NCBI RefSeq assembly: GCF_020169335.1
Contig: NZ_JAIEZN010000001.1
Location: 2,469,805 to 2,533,804 of the forward strand
Length of the DNA: 64,000 nucleotides
Reading direction: 5' to 3'
DNA from: Devosia aquimaris
Lineage (GTDB): Bacteria > Pseudomonadota > Alphaproteobacteria > Rhizobiales > Devosiaceae
The translations under genes were made by a program, and so were the position numbers. The notes under the pieces were generated by a model. That model did no database searches and was not told where the DNA came from. It worked only from the letters and a program-made list of their open reading frames with translations. This document shows, in pieces, positions 47,237 through 57,547 of the stretch (positions within the stretch are counted from its first letter, which is position 1; every line of letters starts with the position of its first letter).

Positions 47237-48174
47237 CAGCGATCCTTGGGGTCGAGCGCGTCCCGCAGGCCGTCGCCGACAAAAAAGAAGGTGAACAGGA
47301 TGGTGATGAAAAACACCAACGGGAAGGCCAGCTGCCAATAGGTGCCATATTGCATGGTCTGCGCGCCTTCGCTGATCAGCGCACCCAGCGAGGTATTGGG
47401 TTCCTGCACGCCCAGGCCCAGGAACGAGATGAAGGATTCCAGAAGGATCATCTCGGGCACCAGCAGCGTCGCATAGATCGCCACGATGCCCAGCAGATTG
47501 GGCACGATGTGGCGGAAGATCACGTCACGCGGCTTGGAGCCGGTGGCAATGGCCGCCTCGACGAATTCGCGGTTCTTCAGCGTCAGCGTCTGGCCGCGCA
47601 CCACGCGCGACATGCCTAGCCAGGAGATCAGCCCGATACCCACGAACAGCATGATGAACGAGCGGCCGAACACGATCAGCAGCAGGATCAGGATGAACAT
47701 GTAGGGGATCGAGTAGATGATATCGACCAGGCGCATCATGGCGCTGTCCAGCCGCCCGCCGAAATAGCCGGCGACGGCGCCATAGATCGTGCCCACGACC
47801 ACGGCGATCGCCGAGCCGACCAGGCCAACCAGCAGCGAGATCTGCGTGCCCTGGATGACGCGCGAATAGAGGTCGCGGCCCACTTCGTCGGTGCCGAAAT
47901 AATGGCCGGTCTCAAACGACGGCGCACCGGCTGTCAGCACATTGCCCACCACGCTCCAGTCGACCTTTTCGATCGACCACTTGGCAAAGAACGGCCCGAT
48001 GATGGTGAAGAGCACCACCCCGATCAGCACGATCAGGCTGGTCATGGCGGCCTTGTTGGCCATGAAGCGGCGTCCGGCGTCGCGCCACAGCGAACGCCCC
48101 TTGGCGGGGACATCCGCCGGTGCGGCCGCTACGGACGTCACGGTCTTGATACGGTTATCGGCAAGCATGGCCAT
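47236..48174 (-). CDS. oppC: Oligopeptide ABC transporter permease OppC
   Basis: 312 residues with an N-terminal domain and six predicted membrane helices. The EAA-type coupling motif EAAIATGSKPRDVIFRHIVPN and the conserved GTDEVGRDLYSRVIQGTQISLLVG are typical of OppC. It lies three bases after oppB. Confidence 0.95.
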
Positions 48175-48177
48175 GCC

Positions 48178-49101
48178 TCACAATTCGATCTTGGGGTCGA
48201 TCCAGGCATAGAGCACGTCGACAACCAGATTGGCGGTGATCGTCAGGGCGCCCAGCAGGATCGTGATCCCCAGGATGGTGGAATAGTCGCGGTTGAGCGC
48301 ACTGTTGACGAAGGCCTGGCCGATGCCACCGGTGGAGAAATAAAGGTCAATCACCACCGAGCCGGTCACCATGCCCACGAACACCGGGCCCAGATAGCTC
48401 ACCACGGGCAGCAGCGCCGGGCGCAGGGCGTGACCGAAGATCACCTTCCAGCCCGGCAGGCCCTTGGCCCGCGCCGTGCGGATATAGTTCGAGCCCAGCA
48501 CTTCGAGCATGGACGAGCGCGTGATGCGGGCGATATTGGCGAAATAGCTGGTCGCCAGCGCGATCACCGGCAGCACCACATTGCTCCAGTGCCCGCCGTT
48601 CCAGCCGCCACCCGGCAGCCAGCGCAGCCACAGCGTGAAGATCAGCACCAGGATGGGCGCCATCACGAAGTTCGGCACCACCTGTGCGCCGATCGAGAAG
48701 CCCACCGACAGATAGTCGGCCCAGCTGTTCTGGCGCACCGCAGCCACCACGCCCAGCGCGATGCCGATCACCGATGCCGCCACAAAGGCCCAGGCCCCAT
48801 AGGTGAAGGTGACCGGGAAACCCTGCGCGATGATGTCGTTGACCGTGCGGTCACGATACTGGAACGAGGGGCCGAAATCAAAGCGGAACACCACATTGTA
48901 GATGTACTCGGCCAACTGCTGCCACTCGGGCTTGTCCAGCCCATAGCGCGCATAGATGTTGTCGAGCACCGATTGCGGCACGGTCTTTTCGCCGGCAAAC
49001 GGGTTTCCGGGCGCCATCTTCATCAGGAAGAAGGAAACGACGATAAGCACGAGCAGGGTCGGTATGGCGACCGCTAGTCGTTTGAGAATGAACTGGATCA
49101 T
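48178..49101 (-). CDS. oppB: Oligopeptide ABC transporter permease OppB
   Basis: 307 residues with six membrane helices and the EAA-like loop YIRTARAKGLPGWKVIFGHALRPAL. It forms the channel with OppC. A GC hairpin lies between it and oppA. Confidence 0.95.
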   Translation of the reverse strand: MIQFILKRLAVAIPTLLVLIVVSFFLMKMAPGNPFAGEKTVPQSVLDNIYARYGLDKPEWQQLAEYIYNVVFRFDFGPSFQYRDRTVNDIIAQGFPVTFTYGAWAFVAASVIGIALGVVAAVRQNSWADYLSVGFSIGAQVVPNFVMAPILVLIFTLWLRWLPGGGWNGGHWSNVVLPVIALATSYFANIARITRSSMLEVLGSNYIRTARAKGLPGWKVIFGHALRPALLPVVSYLGPVFVGMVTGSVVIDLYFSTGGIGQAFVNSALNRDYSTILGITILLGALTITANLVVDVLYAWIDPKIEL

Positions 49102-49146
49102 GTGTCTTGTCCGGCCGGTTCATGGCGCCTGGCCAGGAACGGGTAA

Positions 49147-49171
49147 GCGCCCCGCCGGATCGGCGGGGCGC
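49147..49171 (-). promoter_or_regulatory. Perfect GC hairpin in the oppA-oppB spacer
   Basis: GCGCCCCGCCG (49147-49157) and CGGCGGGGCGC (49161-49171) give an 11-bp all-GC stem with a three-base loop. No T-run follows on the minus strand, so it is more likely a stabilising or partial-termination hairpin that raises OppA relative to the rest of the complex. Confidence 0.6.
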
Positions 49172-49185
49172 AACAGGCCTAAGCC

Positions 49186-50817
49186 TTATTCAGCGACCTT
49201 GTAGAGGTCCTTGGCGTACCAGTTCTGCTCCACGTCATCATAGGGCCAGCCCTTGACGTCAGCATTCTGCATGAACACCTTGGCGTAGAAGTAGATCGGC
49301 ATGATCGGCACGTCCTTGGCCGCCTGCGCTTCGATCTCTGCATACTGCACATTGGGGTCTTCGGCGGTCTTGGACTCGGCCAGCCACGTGTCGACGTCGG
49401 CATTGGCATAGCCCTGGTCGTTCTGCTCGGACTTGGAGTCGAGCAGCGACAGGAAGGTCGAGGCTTCGTTGTAGTCGCCGCACCACGCGTTGCGGGCCAG
49501 CTCATAGGTCTTGGAGTGACGGGTATCGAGCAGGGTCTGGAATTCCATGTCCTGCAGGTTCATCGTCACGCCCAGCTTTTCCTTCCACATCTGGCTCACG
49601 ACGGTCGCGATCTTCTTGTGCGCTTCCGAGGTGTTGTAGATGTAGTTGATGGTCAGCGGGTTGTCCTTGCCGAAGCCGGCTTCGGTCATCAGCTCGACAG
49701 CCTTGGCGTCGCGCTCTTCCTGCGTCATCGACGCGGCCGCGATTTCCGGCATGGTGAAGCCGGCGGTCAGCGGATGCGTGAACGAATAGGCCGGCTGCTG
49801 GCCGCCCTGCAGGATGCCATTGACGATCACGTCGCGGTCGATGGCCAGGCTCAGGGCCTCGCGCACCTTCACGTCCGCCAGGGCAGCATTGGGCTGCTTG
49901 TCGGTCATGTTGACGCTGAAGTAGTAGGTGCAGAACTGCGGCACCGAGAAGGTGTTGTCGGGCAGCTCGGCCTTGAGGGCGGGGAACTGGCCAGCCGGCA
50001 CGTCGGTCTGGTCCACTTCGCCGGCGCGCCAGCGGGTCAGGCCCTGGTTCTCATCATTGATGGTCAGGAACTGCACTTCTTCGAGCACGGTGTGCTCATT
50101 GTCCCAGTAGTTCGGGTTGCGCTTGAGCACAACGCGTTCGCCGGGGGTGTTTTCAGCCAGCGTGAAGGCGCCGTTGCTGACGATGTTTTCCGGCTTGGTC
50201 CAGTCGATGCCCTTGTCCACGCTCGCCTTGTAGGTGGGGAACAGGGTGGCATGCGACAGGGTGCGGATGAACCACGGGCTCGAGAAGGCCAGGCTCACTT
50301 CCAGCGTCTTGTCGTCGATCGCCTTGACGCCCAGCTCTTCTGGCGTCTTCTCGCCGGCCACGATGGCATCGGCATTCACCACGCCGACCAGGCCCACGAA
50401 ATAGGCGTAGTTCGAGGCGGTTTCCGGGTTCACGGCGCGCTGCCAGGCATAGACGAAGTCACCGGCAGTGACGGGCTCGCCATTGGACCACTTCGCATCG
50501 CGCAGGTGGAACGTATAGACGGTGTTGTCTTCGTTGACGTCATAGCTCTCGGCAACGCCGGGCACGGGCTCGCCATCGGGGCCGCTGTTGTACAGGCCTT
50601 CGAACAGGCTGCGCACCACGGCGGAGGTGTCAACGTCTTCAACCAGCTGCGGATCAAGCGTATTGATGTTGTCCAGCACCCGATACTTGAACACCTGCTC
50701 GGCGGCCAGCTTGGTCCCCTCGGGAACCATCGCGGCATAGGCCGGCGCGGTAAGGGCAGTGGCGCTCAGCAGCGCTGCAGCCACTACGGCCGCCTTGAGG
50801 GTTTGAGTGATCATCAT
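49186..50817 (-). CDS. oppA: Periplasmic oligopeptide-binding protein
   Basis: 543 residues with a signal peptide to about residue 29. The family signature AESYDVNEDNTVYTFHLRDAKWSNG is near residue 85-110 and the C-terminal domain is complete. OppA-type proteins bind peptides of two to five residues or more in the periplasm and deliver them to OppBC. It is the first gene of the operon oppA-oppB-oppC-oppD-oppF. Confidence 0.94.
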   Translation of the reverse strand: MMITQTLKAAVVAAALLSATALTAPAYAAMVPEGTKLAAEQVFKYRVLDNINTLDPQLVEDVDTSAVVRSLFEGLYNSGPDGEPVPGVAESYDVNEDNTVYTFHLRDAKWSNGEPVTAGDFVYAWQRAVNPETASNYAYFVGLVGVVNADAIVAGEKTPEELGVKAIDDKTLEVSLAFSSPWFIRTLSHATLFPTYKASVDKGIDWTKPENIVSNGAFTLAENTPGERVVLKRNPNYWDNEHTVLEEVQFLTINDENQGLTRWRAGEVDQTDVPAGQFPALKAELPDNTFSVPQFCTYYFSVNMTDKQPNAALADVKVREALSLAIDRDVIVNGILQGGQQPAYSFTHPLTAGFTMPEIAAASMTQEERDAKAVELMTEAGFGKDNPLTINYIYNTSEAHKKIATVVSQMWKEKLGVTMNLQDMEFQTLLDTRHSKTYELARNAWCGDYNEASTFLSLLDSKSEQNDQGYANADVDTWLAESKTAEDPNVQYAEIEAQAAKDVPIMPIYFYAKVFMQNADVKGWPYDDVEQNWYAKDLYKVAE

Positions 50818-50858
50818 GCTCGTCCCATCTCCTTGTTGAAGTCCTGAAAAGTCTTGTC

Positions 50859-50920
50859 TCCGCGGTCATTGCGCCGCGGATTTCAATGGTCCTGGACCCG
50901 GGGGAATTGACCCCCTGGTC
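50859..50920 (-). promoter_or_regulatory. Two inverted repeats in the opp leader region
   Basis: TCCGCGG and CCGCGGA (50859-50865, 50874-50880), and GGGGG and CCCCC (50900-50904, 50911-50915) flanked by GACC and GGTC, lie 40-100 bases before the oppA start. They may be mRNA hairpins or operators. The rest of the 250-bp gap (to 51068) contains no gene. Confidence 0.4.
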
Positions 50921-51068
50921 AAGATTGGTGGACGGTATTCCGGAAATCCGTCTACTGACAAGCAAAACATTGACGCATACGGCAGCCAATGCGCACTTCT
51001 TCACACGTCCGAACCTTGCAAAACACGCAAATTCATTGCGCCGATGCAGTCAGTGGTAGAAATTAAGG

Positions 51069-51230
51069 CTACGCGCCTAACAAACCGGCGGAGCGCGCCA
51101 GATAGATGGCCACCGCGACGGCCACCACCACGGCAAACGGCACCCAGCCCGGAACCGGCCCGCGCGGCTTCTTCACCGGTGGCTCGGGCTGCTTCTCGAT
51201 CTTGCGGAACTTGATGACATTGTCGCTCAT
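51069..51230 (-). CDS. Small membrane protein downstream of fadI
   Basis: 53 residues from ATG 51230, overlapping the fadI stop (ATGA). It starts MSDNVIKFRKIEKQ, has a Pro/Lys-rich cytoplasmic stretch and one membrane helix (about 31-49). Similar small proteins starting with MSDNVIKF occur in other alphaproteobacteria. Function unknown; the overlap couples it to thiolase translation. Confidence 0.7.
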   Translation of the reverse strand: MSDNVIKFRKIEKQPEPPVKKPRGPVPGWVPFAVVVAVAVAIYLARSAGLLGA

Positions 51231-52510
51231 GCGGCACTTTCTACCAGAGCCGTCACGCCTTGCCCACCGGCCGTGCACACCGAAATCAGCGCCCGCTTGC
51301 CAGCCTGGCCAGCCAGCATCTTGGCCGTCAGCCCCAGGATGCGTGCACCGGTTGCGGCAAAGGGATGGCCATAGGCAAGGCTCGAGCCTTTGACGTTGAT
51401 CTTGGCCGGATCGATTGGCCCCAGCGGCGCATCGCGCCCCAGCACCGTGCGGCAGTAGTCGGCGTCTTCCCAGGCCTTGAGTGTCGACAGCACCTGCGCG
51501 GCAAAGGCCTCATGCAGTTCGAAATAGTCGATATCGGCAAAGCCCAGCCCGGCCCGGGCCAGCAATTCACTGACTGCAATGGTCGGCGCCATCAGCAGCC
51601 CCTCGCCATGGGCGAAGTCATTGCCCGCCACGCGCCCCATGGTGAGATAGGCCAGCACCGGCAGGCCACGTTGGCGCGCCCAGTCTTCGCTGGCCAGCAG
51701 CACCGAGGAGGCGCCATCGGTCAGCGGCGTCGAATTGCCGGCTGTCAGCGTGCCCTGCCCGCTCGACTTGTCGAAGGCCGGCTTGAGCGTCGCCATCTTT
51801 TCGATATTGGCGTCCGCACGCACATTGTTGTCGCGCACCAGCCCGGCGCATTGCACCAGCAGGTCGTCGTGGAAGCCCTCGTCATAGGCCTTGGCCGCAT
51901 TGCGATGGCTGGCAACGGCCAGCGCATCCTGCGCTTCGCGGGTGATGCCCCATTCGCGCGCCATCAGCTCGCAATGCTGGCCCATCGACAGCCCCGTGCG
52001 CGGCTCGTTGACCGAGGGCGCCACCGGCGTCAGCTCGCCAAAGGAAAAGCCCTTGAACGCCTTGAACTTCTCGCCGGTCGAGCGCGCCTTGTTGAGCGCG
52101 ATCAGCCGGTGCTGGAACTTGTTGCCGAACACGATCGGGCTGTCGCTGACCGTATCGGTGCCGGCGGCAATGCCGCTGTCGATCTCGCCGCTGGCGATCT
52201 TGGCGCCCAGCATCAGCGCCGCCTGCAGGCTCGTGCCGCACGCGATCTGCAGCGTCGTGCCGGGCGTGCGCGGCGAATAGCCGGCGTCGAGGCTGGCCTC
52301 GCGCGCGATATTGAAGTCGCGGCTGTGCCCGATCACCGCCCCGGCGACGACCTCATCGATCTTTTCGCCCTTGAGCCCATATTTGTCCGCCAGCCCGGCC
52401 AGCACCGTGCCCAGCATCGAGAGATTGGTTTCATCGGCATAGGCCGTGTTGCCCCGCGCAAACGGAATGCGCGCCGAGCCCACAATGGCAACCTTGCGAA
52501 GTTCAGTCAT
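51227..52510 (-). CDS. fadI: Acetyl-CoA C-acyltransferase (fatty-acid oxidation thiolase)
   Basis: 427 residues. Thiolase active-site residues are Cys91 (IACGTS), His333 (ELHEAF), His382 (GHP) and Cys412 (VCTAGGQG). The size and the insertion around 130-165 fit FadI rather than FadA. It releases acetyl-CoA in the last step of beta-oxidation. It follows fadJ by 100 bp with a repeat element in the gap. Confidence 0.93.
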   Translation of the reverse strand: MTELRKVAIVGSARIPFARGNTAYADETNLSMLGTVLAGLADKYGLKGEKIDEVVAGAVIGHSRDFNIAREASLDAGYSPRTPGTTLQIACGTSLQAALMLGAKIASGEIDSGIAAGTDTVSDSPIVFGNKFQHRLIALNKARSTGEKFKAFKGFSFGELTPVAPSVNEPRTGLSMGQHCELMAREWGITREAQDALAVASHRNAAKAYDEGFHDDLLVQCAGLVRDNNVRADANIEKMATLKPAFDKSSGQGTLTAGNSTPLTDGASSVLLASEDWARQRGLPVLAYLTMGRVAGNDFAHGEGLLMAPTIAVSELLARAGLGFADIDYFELHEAFAAQVLSTLKAWEDADYCRTVLGRDAPLGPIDPAKINVKGSSLAYGHPFAATGARILGLTAKMLAGQAGKRALISVCTAGGQGVTALVESAA

Positions 52511-52550
52511 CTTGGCGGTCTCCGCACATCAGGAAGTTCAATTCTGTCGC

Positions 52551-52589
52551 CTCCCTCCCCCTTGAGGGGAGGGACCGAGGGTGGGGGTC
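52551..52589. repeat. GC-rich palindromic repeat, copy 1 (CTCCCTCCCCCTTGAGGGGAGGGAC type)
   Basis: One of four copies of a 35-45 bp element with arms CTCCCCC and GGGGGAG in the fad and ligase region; the others are at 54602, 59701 and 60246. Located in the fadJ-fadI spacer. This kind of short repeat is frequent in Hyphomicrobiales genomes. Confidence 0.85.
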
Positions 52590-52612
52590 GATGGTCGCGT
52601 CTGCTGTGTCCA

Positions 52613-54574
<1,962 letters not shown>

Positions 54575-54601
54575 TTTTTCTCCTCATATGCTGGGGGCTT
54601 C

Positions 54602-54642
54602 TCTCCCCTCCCCCTTGAGGGGAGGGGCCGGGGGTGGGGATC
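54602..54642. repeat. GC-rich palindromic repeat, copy 2
   Basis: TCTCCCCTCCCCCTTGAGGG core, then GGCCGGGGGTGGGG. Same family as the element at 52551. It sits in the fadE-fadJ spacer. Confidence 0.85.
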
Positions 54643-54742
54643 CATTAGTGAACCTCCCAGCGACCCCCTCCCTCTTTCCCTCCCGCGTCACGGAGGGCGG
54701 CGCAGGTCTTGCCCTGCTGTATACGCTCTGGGGCCTGCTGGC

Positions 54743-57208
54743 CTATTCGGCGGCCAGCTTGTACTTGTTTTCGGCGGCCAGTTCGTCGGGCGCGAAATCG
54801 TCGACCTTGACCACCCGGTCCGTCGCCTCGTCAGCCGCCCGCATGATCCCGGCCTCATTGCCGTTCAACACCCCAGCGGCCACGGCGTCGTCAATCGCGT
54901 CCCGGTCCAGCCGGCGCTCGATCACGCCCTTGCGCGCCGCCTTGATGAAGCGACCTTCGATCTCCTCGGCCTCGGTCACCTTGATGAAGGCATCTTCCAG
55001 CACGCCGGTGATGTCCTCGGGGTCCATGGTCACATAGGCGCCCGTGGTCAGCCGGTCGCGGAAGGCGCCGGGCTGCAGCACCGCCTTGGCCAGGCGATAG
55101 TTCACCCGGTCGCTGGCGCGGCGCGCATGGCGACCCAGCGGGAAGCACAGCACCCGCATCGCCACGGCGAAGAAGCGGTTGGGGAAGTTGGCGAACACGG
55201 CGTCGAAGCTGTCCTCGATACCAGCAATCCGGTCGGCCATGATGGCCTCCACCACATCGCGGTCCTCGGCAAGCTGGCCTTCGTCTTCGAAGCGCCGCAA
55301 CGTCGCCGAGATCAGATAGAGATCGCTCAGGATATCGGCCATGCGGCCCGAGATCTTCTGCTTGCGCTTGAGCGCCCCGCCCAGCACCACCGTGGTCCAG
55401 TCCGCGGTGAGCGCGAAGGCCTGGCTATAGCGATGCAGCTGGCGATACCAATGCGCCATCGGCCCCTGGTTGGGCGTGCTGGCAAAGGCGCCATTGCTCA
55501 CCCCGTGGAGGAAGCTGGCCACCACATTGCGCAGCATGAAGCGCGCATGCCCGCCAAAGGCCACGTCGAACTGCTCCAGCCCCGCCTTGCGGTCCGGGTT
55601 CTTGCCCGCCTGCACTTCCTTGAGCAGATAGGGATGCGCACGCAGCACGCCCTGGGCAAAGGTCATCAGCGTGCGGGTCAGGATATTGGCCCCTTCCACC
55701 GTGATGGCCACTGGCAGCGCCATATAGGCGCCGAACAGGTAATTGCCCGGCCCGTCCTGGATGGCGCGGCCGCCATGGATGTCAAAGGCATTGTCCATGC
55801 TGTCGCGCATGGCTTCGGTGGTGGTGTATTTGAGGAGGCCCGCAATCACCGCCGGGCGCTGGCCTTCGTCCACCATCGAGGCAGTCAGCCGGCGGCCGGC
55901 CTCGAAGGTATAGGCGCGCTTGACCATTTCGCCGAGCGGCTCGGCGACGCCTTCCATCAGCCCCACCGGAATGCCGAACTGGCGGCGCACCCGCGCATAG
56001 GCGGACGTCGTGCGCAGCGTCTGCTTGATCGAGATCGAGCCGATTGCCGGCAGCGAGATGGCGCGGCCCGTCGACAGGCACTCCATCAGCATGCGCCAGC
56101 CCTGGCCGGCATAATCGGTGCCGCCGATCAGATAGCTCATCGGCACGAACACATTGCTGCCGCGCACCGGCCCGTTCATGAAGGCCTGGCGCGACGGGAA
56201 GTGCCGGCGGCCGATATCAAGGCCCGGATGGTCATGCGGGATCAGCGCCAGCGTGATGCCGATATCGGCGCCGCGACCGAGCAGATTGTCAGGGTCCTTG
56301 AGCAGGAACGCCAGGCCCACCAGCGTGGCGATCGGCGCCAGGGTAATGTAGCGCTTGTCAAAGCTCAGCGTCACGCCAAGCGTTTCCTTGCCCTCCCACA
56401 TGCCCTTGGTGACCACGCCGATATCGCGCATGCCGCCGGCATCGGACCCCGAATGCACGCCCGTCAGCGCAAAGCAGGGCACTTCGAGCCCGCGCGCCAG
56501 CCGGCCGAGGTATTTTTCCTTCTGCTCAGGCGTGCCGTATTTTTCCAGCAGCTCGCCCGGCCCGAGTGAATTGGGCACCATCACCGTGATACCGGCCGCG
56601 ACCGAGCGACTGGCGATCTTGGAGACGATCATCGACTGGGCCTGCGCCGAAAAACCCAGGCCGCCATGCTCCTTGGCAATCAGCATGCCCAGGAACCCTT
56701 CGTCCTTGAGATACTGCCAGAGCTCGGGCGACAGGTCTGCGCGATTGTTGCGGATATCCCAGTCGTCGATCATCTTGCAGGCGGTTTCAGTCTGGTTGTC
56801 GAGGAACGCCTGTTCATCGGCCGTCAGCGTCAGCGGCCGGATGGCACTGAGCTTGCTCCAGTCGGGCCGGCCGGAAAACAGCTCGGCATCCCAGCCCACC
56901 GTACCGGCATCGAGCGCTTCCTGTTCGGTGCGGCTCACCTTGGGCAGGATGGATTTGACCGCGCCATAGACCGGGGTGATCAGCACCGGCATGCGGATGG
57001 CTTTGACGCTCAGCGCCAGCAGGATCAGCCCCGGCAGCAGCGCCAGCACCAGCCCGACCCCGCCGCCAAAGGCAAAGCCCGCGCTGAGGTCAATGCGGCT
57101 GAGAAGACCAATCACCAGTGCGCCCACGCCCCATTGCCACATCGGGCTCTCGCGCATGGCCAGCACGGCGAAAATGATCAGACCGATAATGATAGTGGCA
57201 AAGATCAC
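54743..57208 (-). CDS. fadE: Acyl-CoA dehydrogenase, FadE type
   Basis: 821 residues from a GTG at 57208, which has GGAGGG six bases upstream; a further 15 codons are open but not conserved. An N-terminal pair of membrane segments (about 1-80) is followed by the FAD-dependent acyl-CoA dehydrogenase domain with TGVHSGSDAGGMRD and the FadE-specific C-terminal extension. FadE makes the first trans-2 double bond. It faces fadD across a 340-bp region with palindromic operators. Confidence 0.93.
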   Translation of the reverse strand: MIFATIIIGLIIFAVLAMRESPMWQWGVGALVIGLLSRIDLSAGFAFGGGVGLVLALLPGLILLALSVKAIRMPVLITPVYGAVKSILPKVSRTEQEALDAGTVGWDAELFSGRPDWSKLSAIRPLTLTADEQAFLDNQTETACKMIDDWDIRNNRADLSPELWQYLKDEGFLGMLIAKEHGGLGFSAQAQSMIVSKIASRSVAAGITVMVPNSLGPGELLEKYGTPEQKEKYLGRLARGLEVPCFALTGVHSGSDAGGMRDIGVVTKGMWEGKETLGVTLSFDKRYITLAPIATLVGLAFLLKDPDNLLGRGADIGITLALIPHDHPGLDIGRRHFPSRQAFMNGPVRGSNVFVPMSYLIGGTDYAGQGWRMLMECLSTGRAISLPAIGSISIKQTLRTTSAYARVRRQFGIPVGLMEGVAEPLGEMVKRAYTFEAGRRLTASMVDEGQRPAVIAGLLKYTTTEAMRDSMDNAFDIHGGRAIQDGPGNYLFGAYMALPVAITVEGANILTRTLMTFAQGVLRAHPYLLKEVQAGKNPDRKAGLEQFDVAFGGHARFMLRNVVASFLHGVSNGAFASTPNQGPMAHWYRQLHRYSQAFALTADWTTVVLGGALKRKQKISGRMADILSDLYLISATLRRFEDEGQLAEDRDVVEAIMADRIAGIEDSFDAVFANFPNRFFAVAMRVLCFPLGRHARRASDRVNYRLAKAVLQPGAFRDRLTTGAYVTMDPEDITGVLEDAFIKVTEAEEIEGRFIKAARKGVIERRLDRDAIDDAVAAGVLNGNEAGIMRAADEATDRVVKVDDFAPDELAAENKYKLAAE

Positions 57209-57359
57209 AGCATGCCCTCCTCTGGGCTGCCGCGCGGTGTGCGGGCAGCGCAATCCCTGAACGTCAGACCTGTCGCCGAATCGTTCGGCCTGTCTTTGGG
57301 TCAGCCGCGCCGGGATGATAGCGCGACAGGCCCTGATTGTTGAGGTCAGTTTAGCAAGG

Positions 57360-57375
57360 TTTACCTATACGTCAA
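57360..57375. promoter_or_regulatory. Palindromic operator 1 in the fadE-fadD divergent region (MerR/LiuR type)
   Basis: TTTACCTATACGTCAA, a 16-bp near-palindrome with half sites TTTAC and GTCAA. It resembles the operators reported for LiuR-type MerR regulators of acyl-CoA catabolism. It lies about 150 bp before the fadE start. Confidence 0.55.
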
Positions 57376-57466
57376 CCAGCGCCCGTAAACGTCCGCGTGA
57401 CGACTCACGTTGCAGCCAGCTCCCCCATCGCAATCCTCCCGCCGGTTCATATTTCCGGACAACGGT

Positions 57467-57482
57467 TTGACGTTAACGTAAG
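57467..57482. promoter_or_regulatory. Palindromic operator 2 in the fadE-fadD divergent region (MerR/LiuR type)
   Basis: TTGACGTTAACGTAAG, palindromic with a central GTTAAC. It lies 66 bp before fadD. The other half of the region also contains the inverted repeat CGTGA-CGAC-TCACG at 57396-57409. Apart from these sites the region 57209-57547 holds no gene. Confidence 0.6.
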
Positions 57483-57547
57483 CTCGTGAAATATTCGTCA
57501 CACAAGGGCATCAGCCCGCCGCCGCAACACCGGCACCCGGAGGAACC

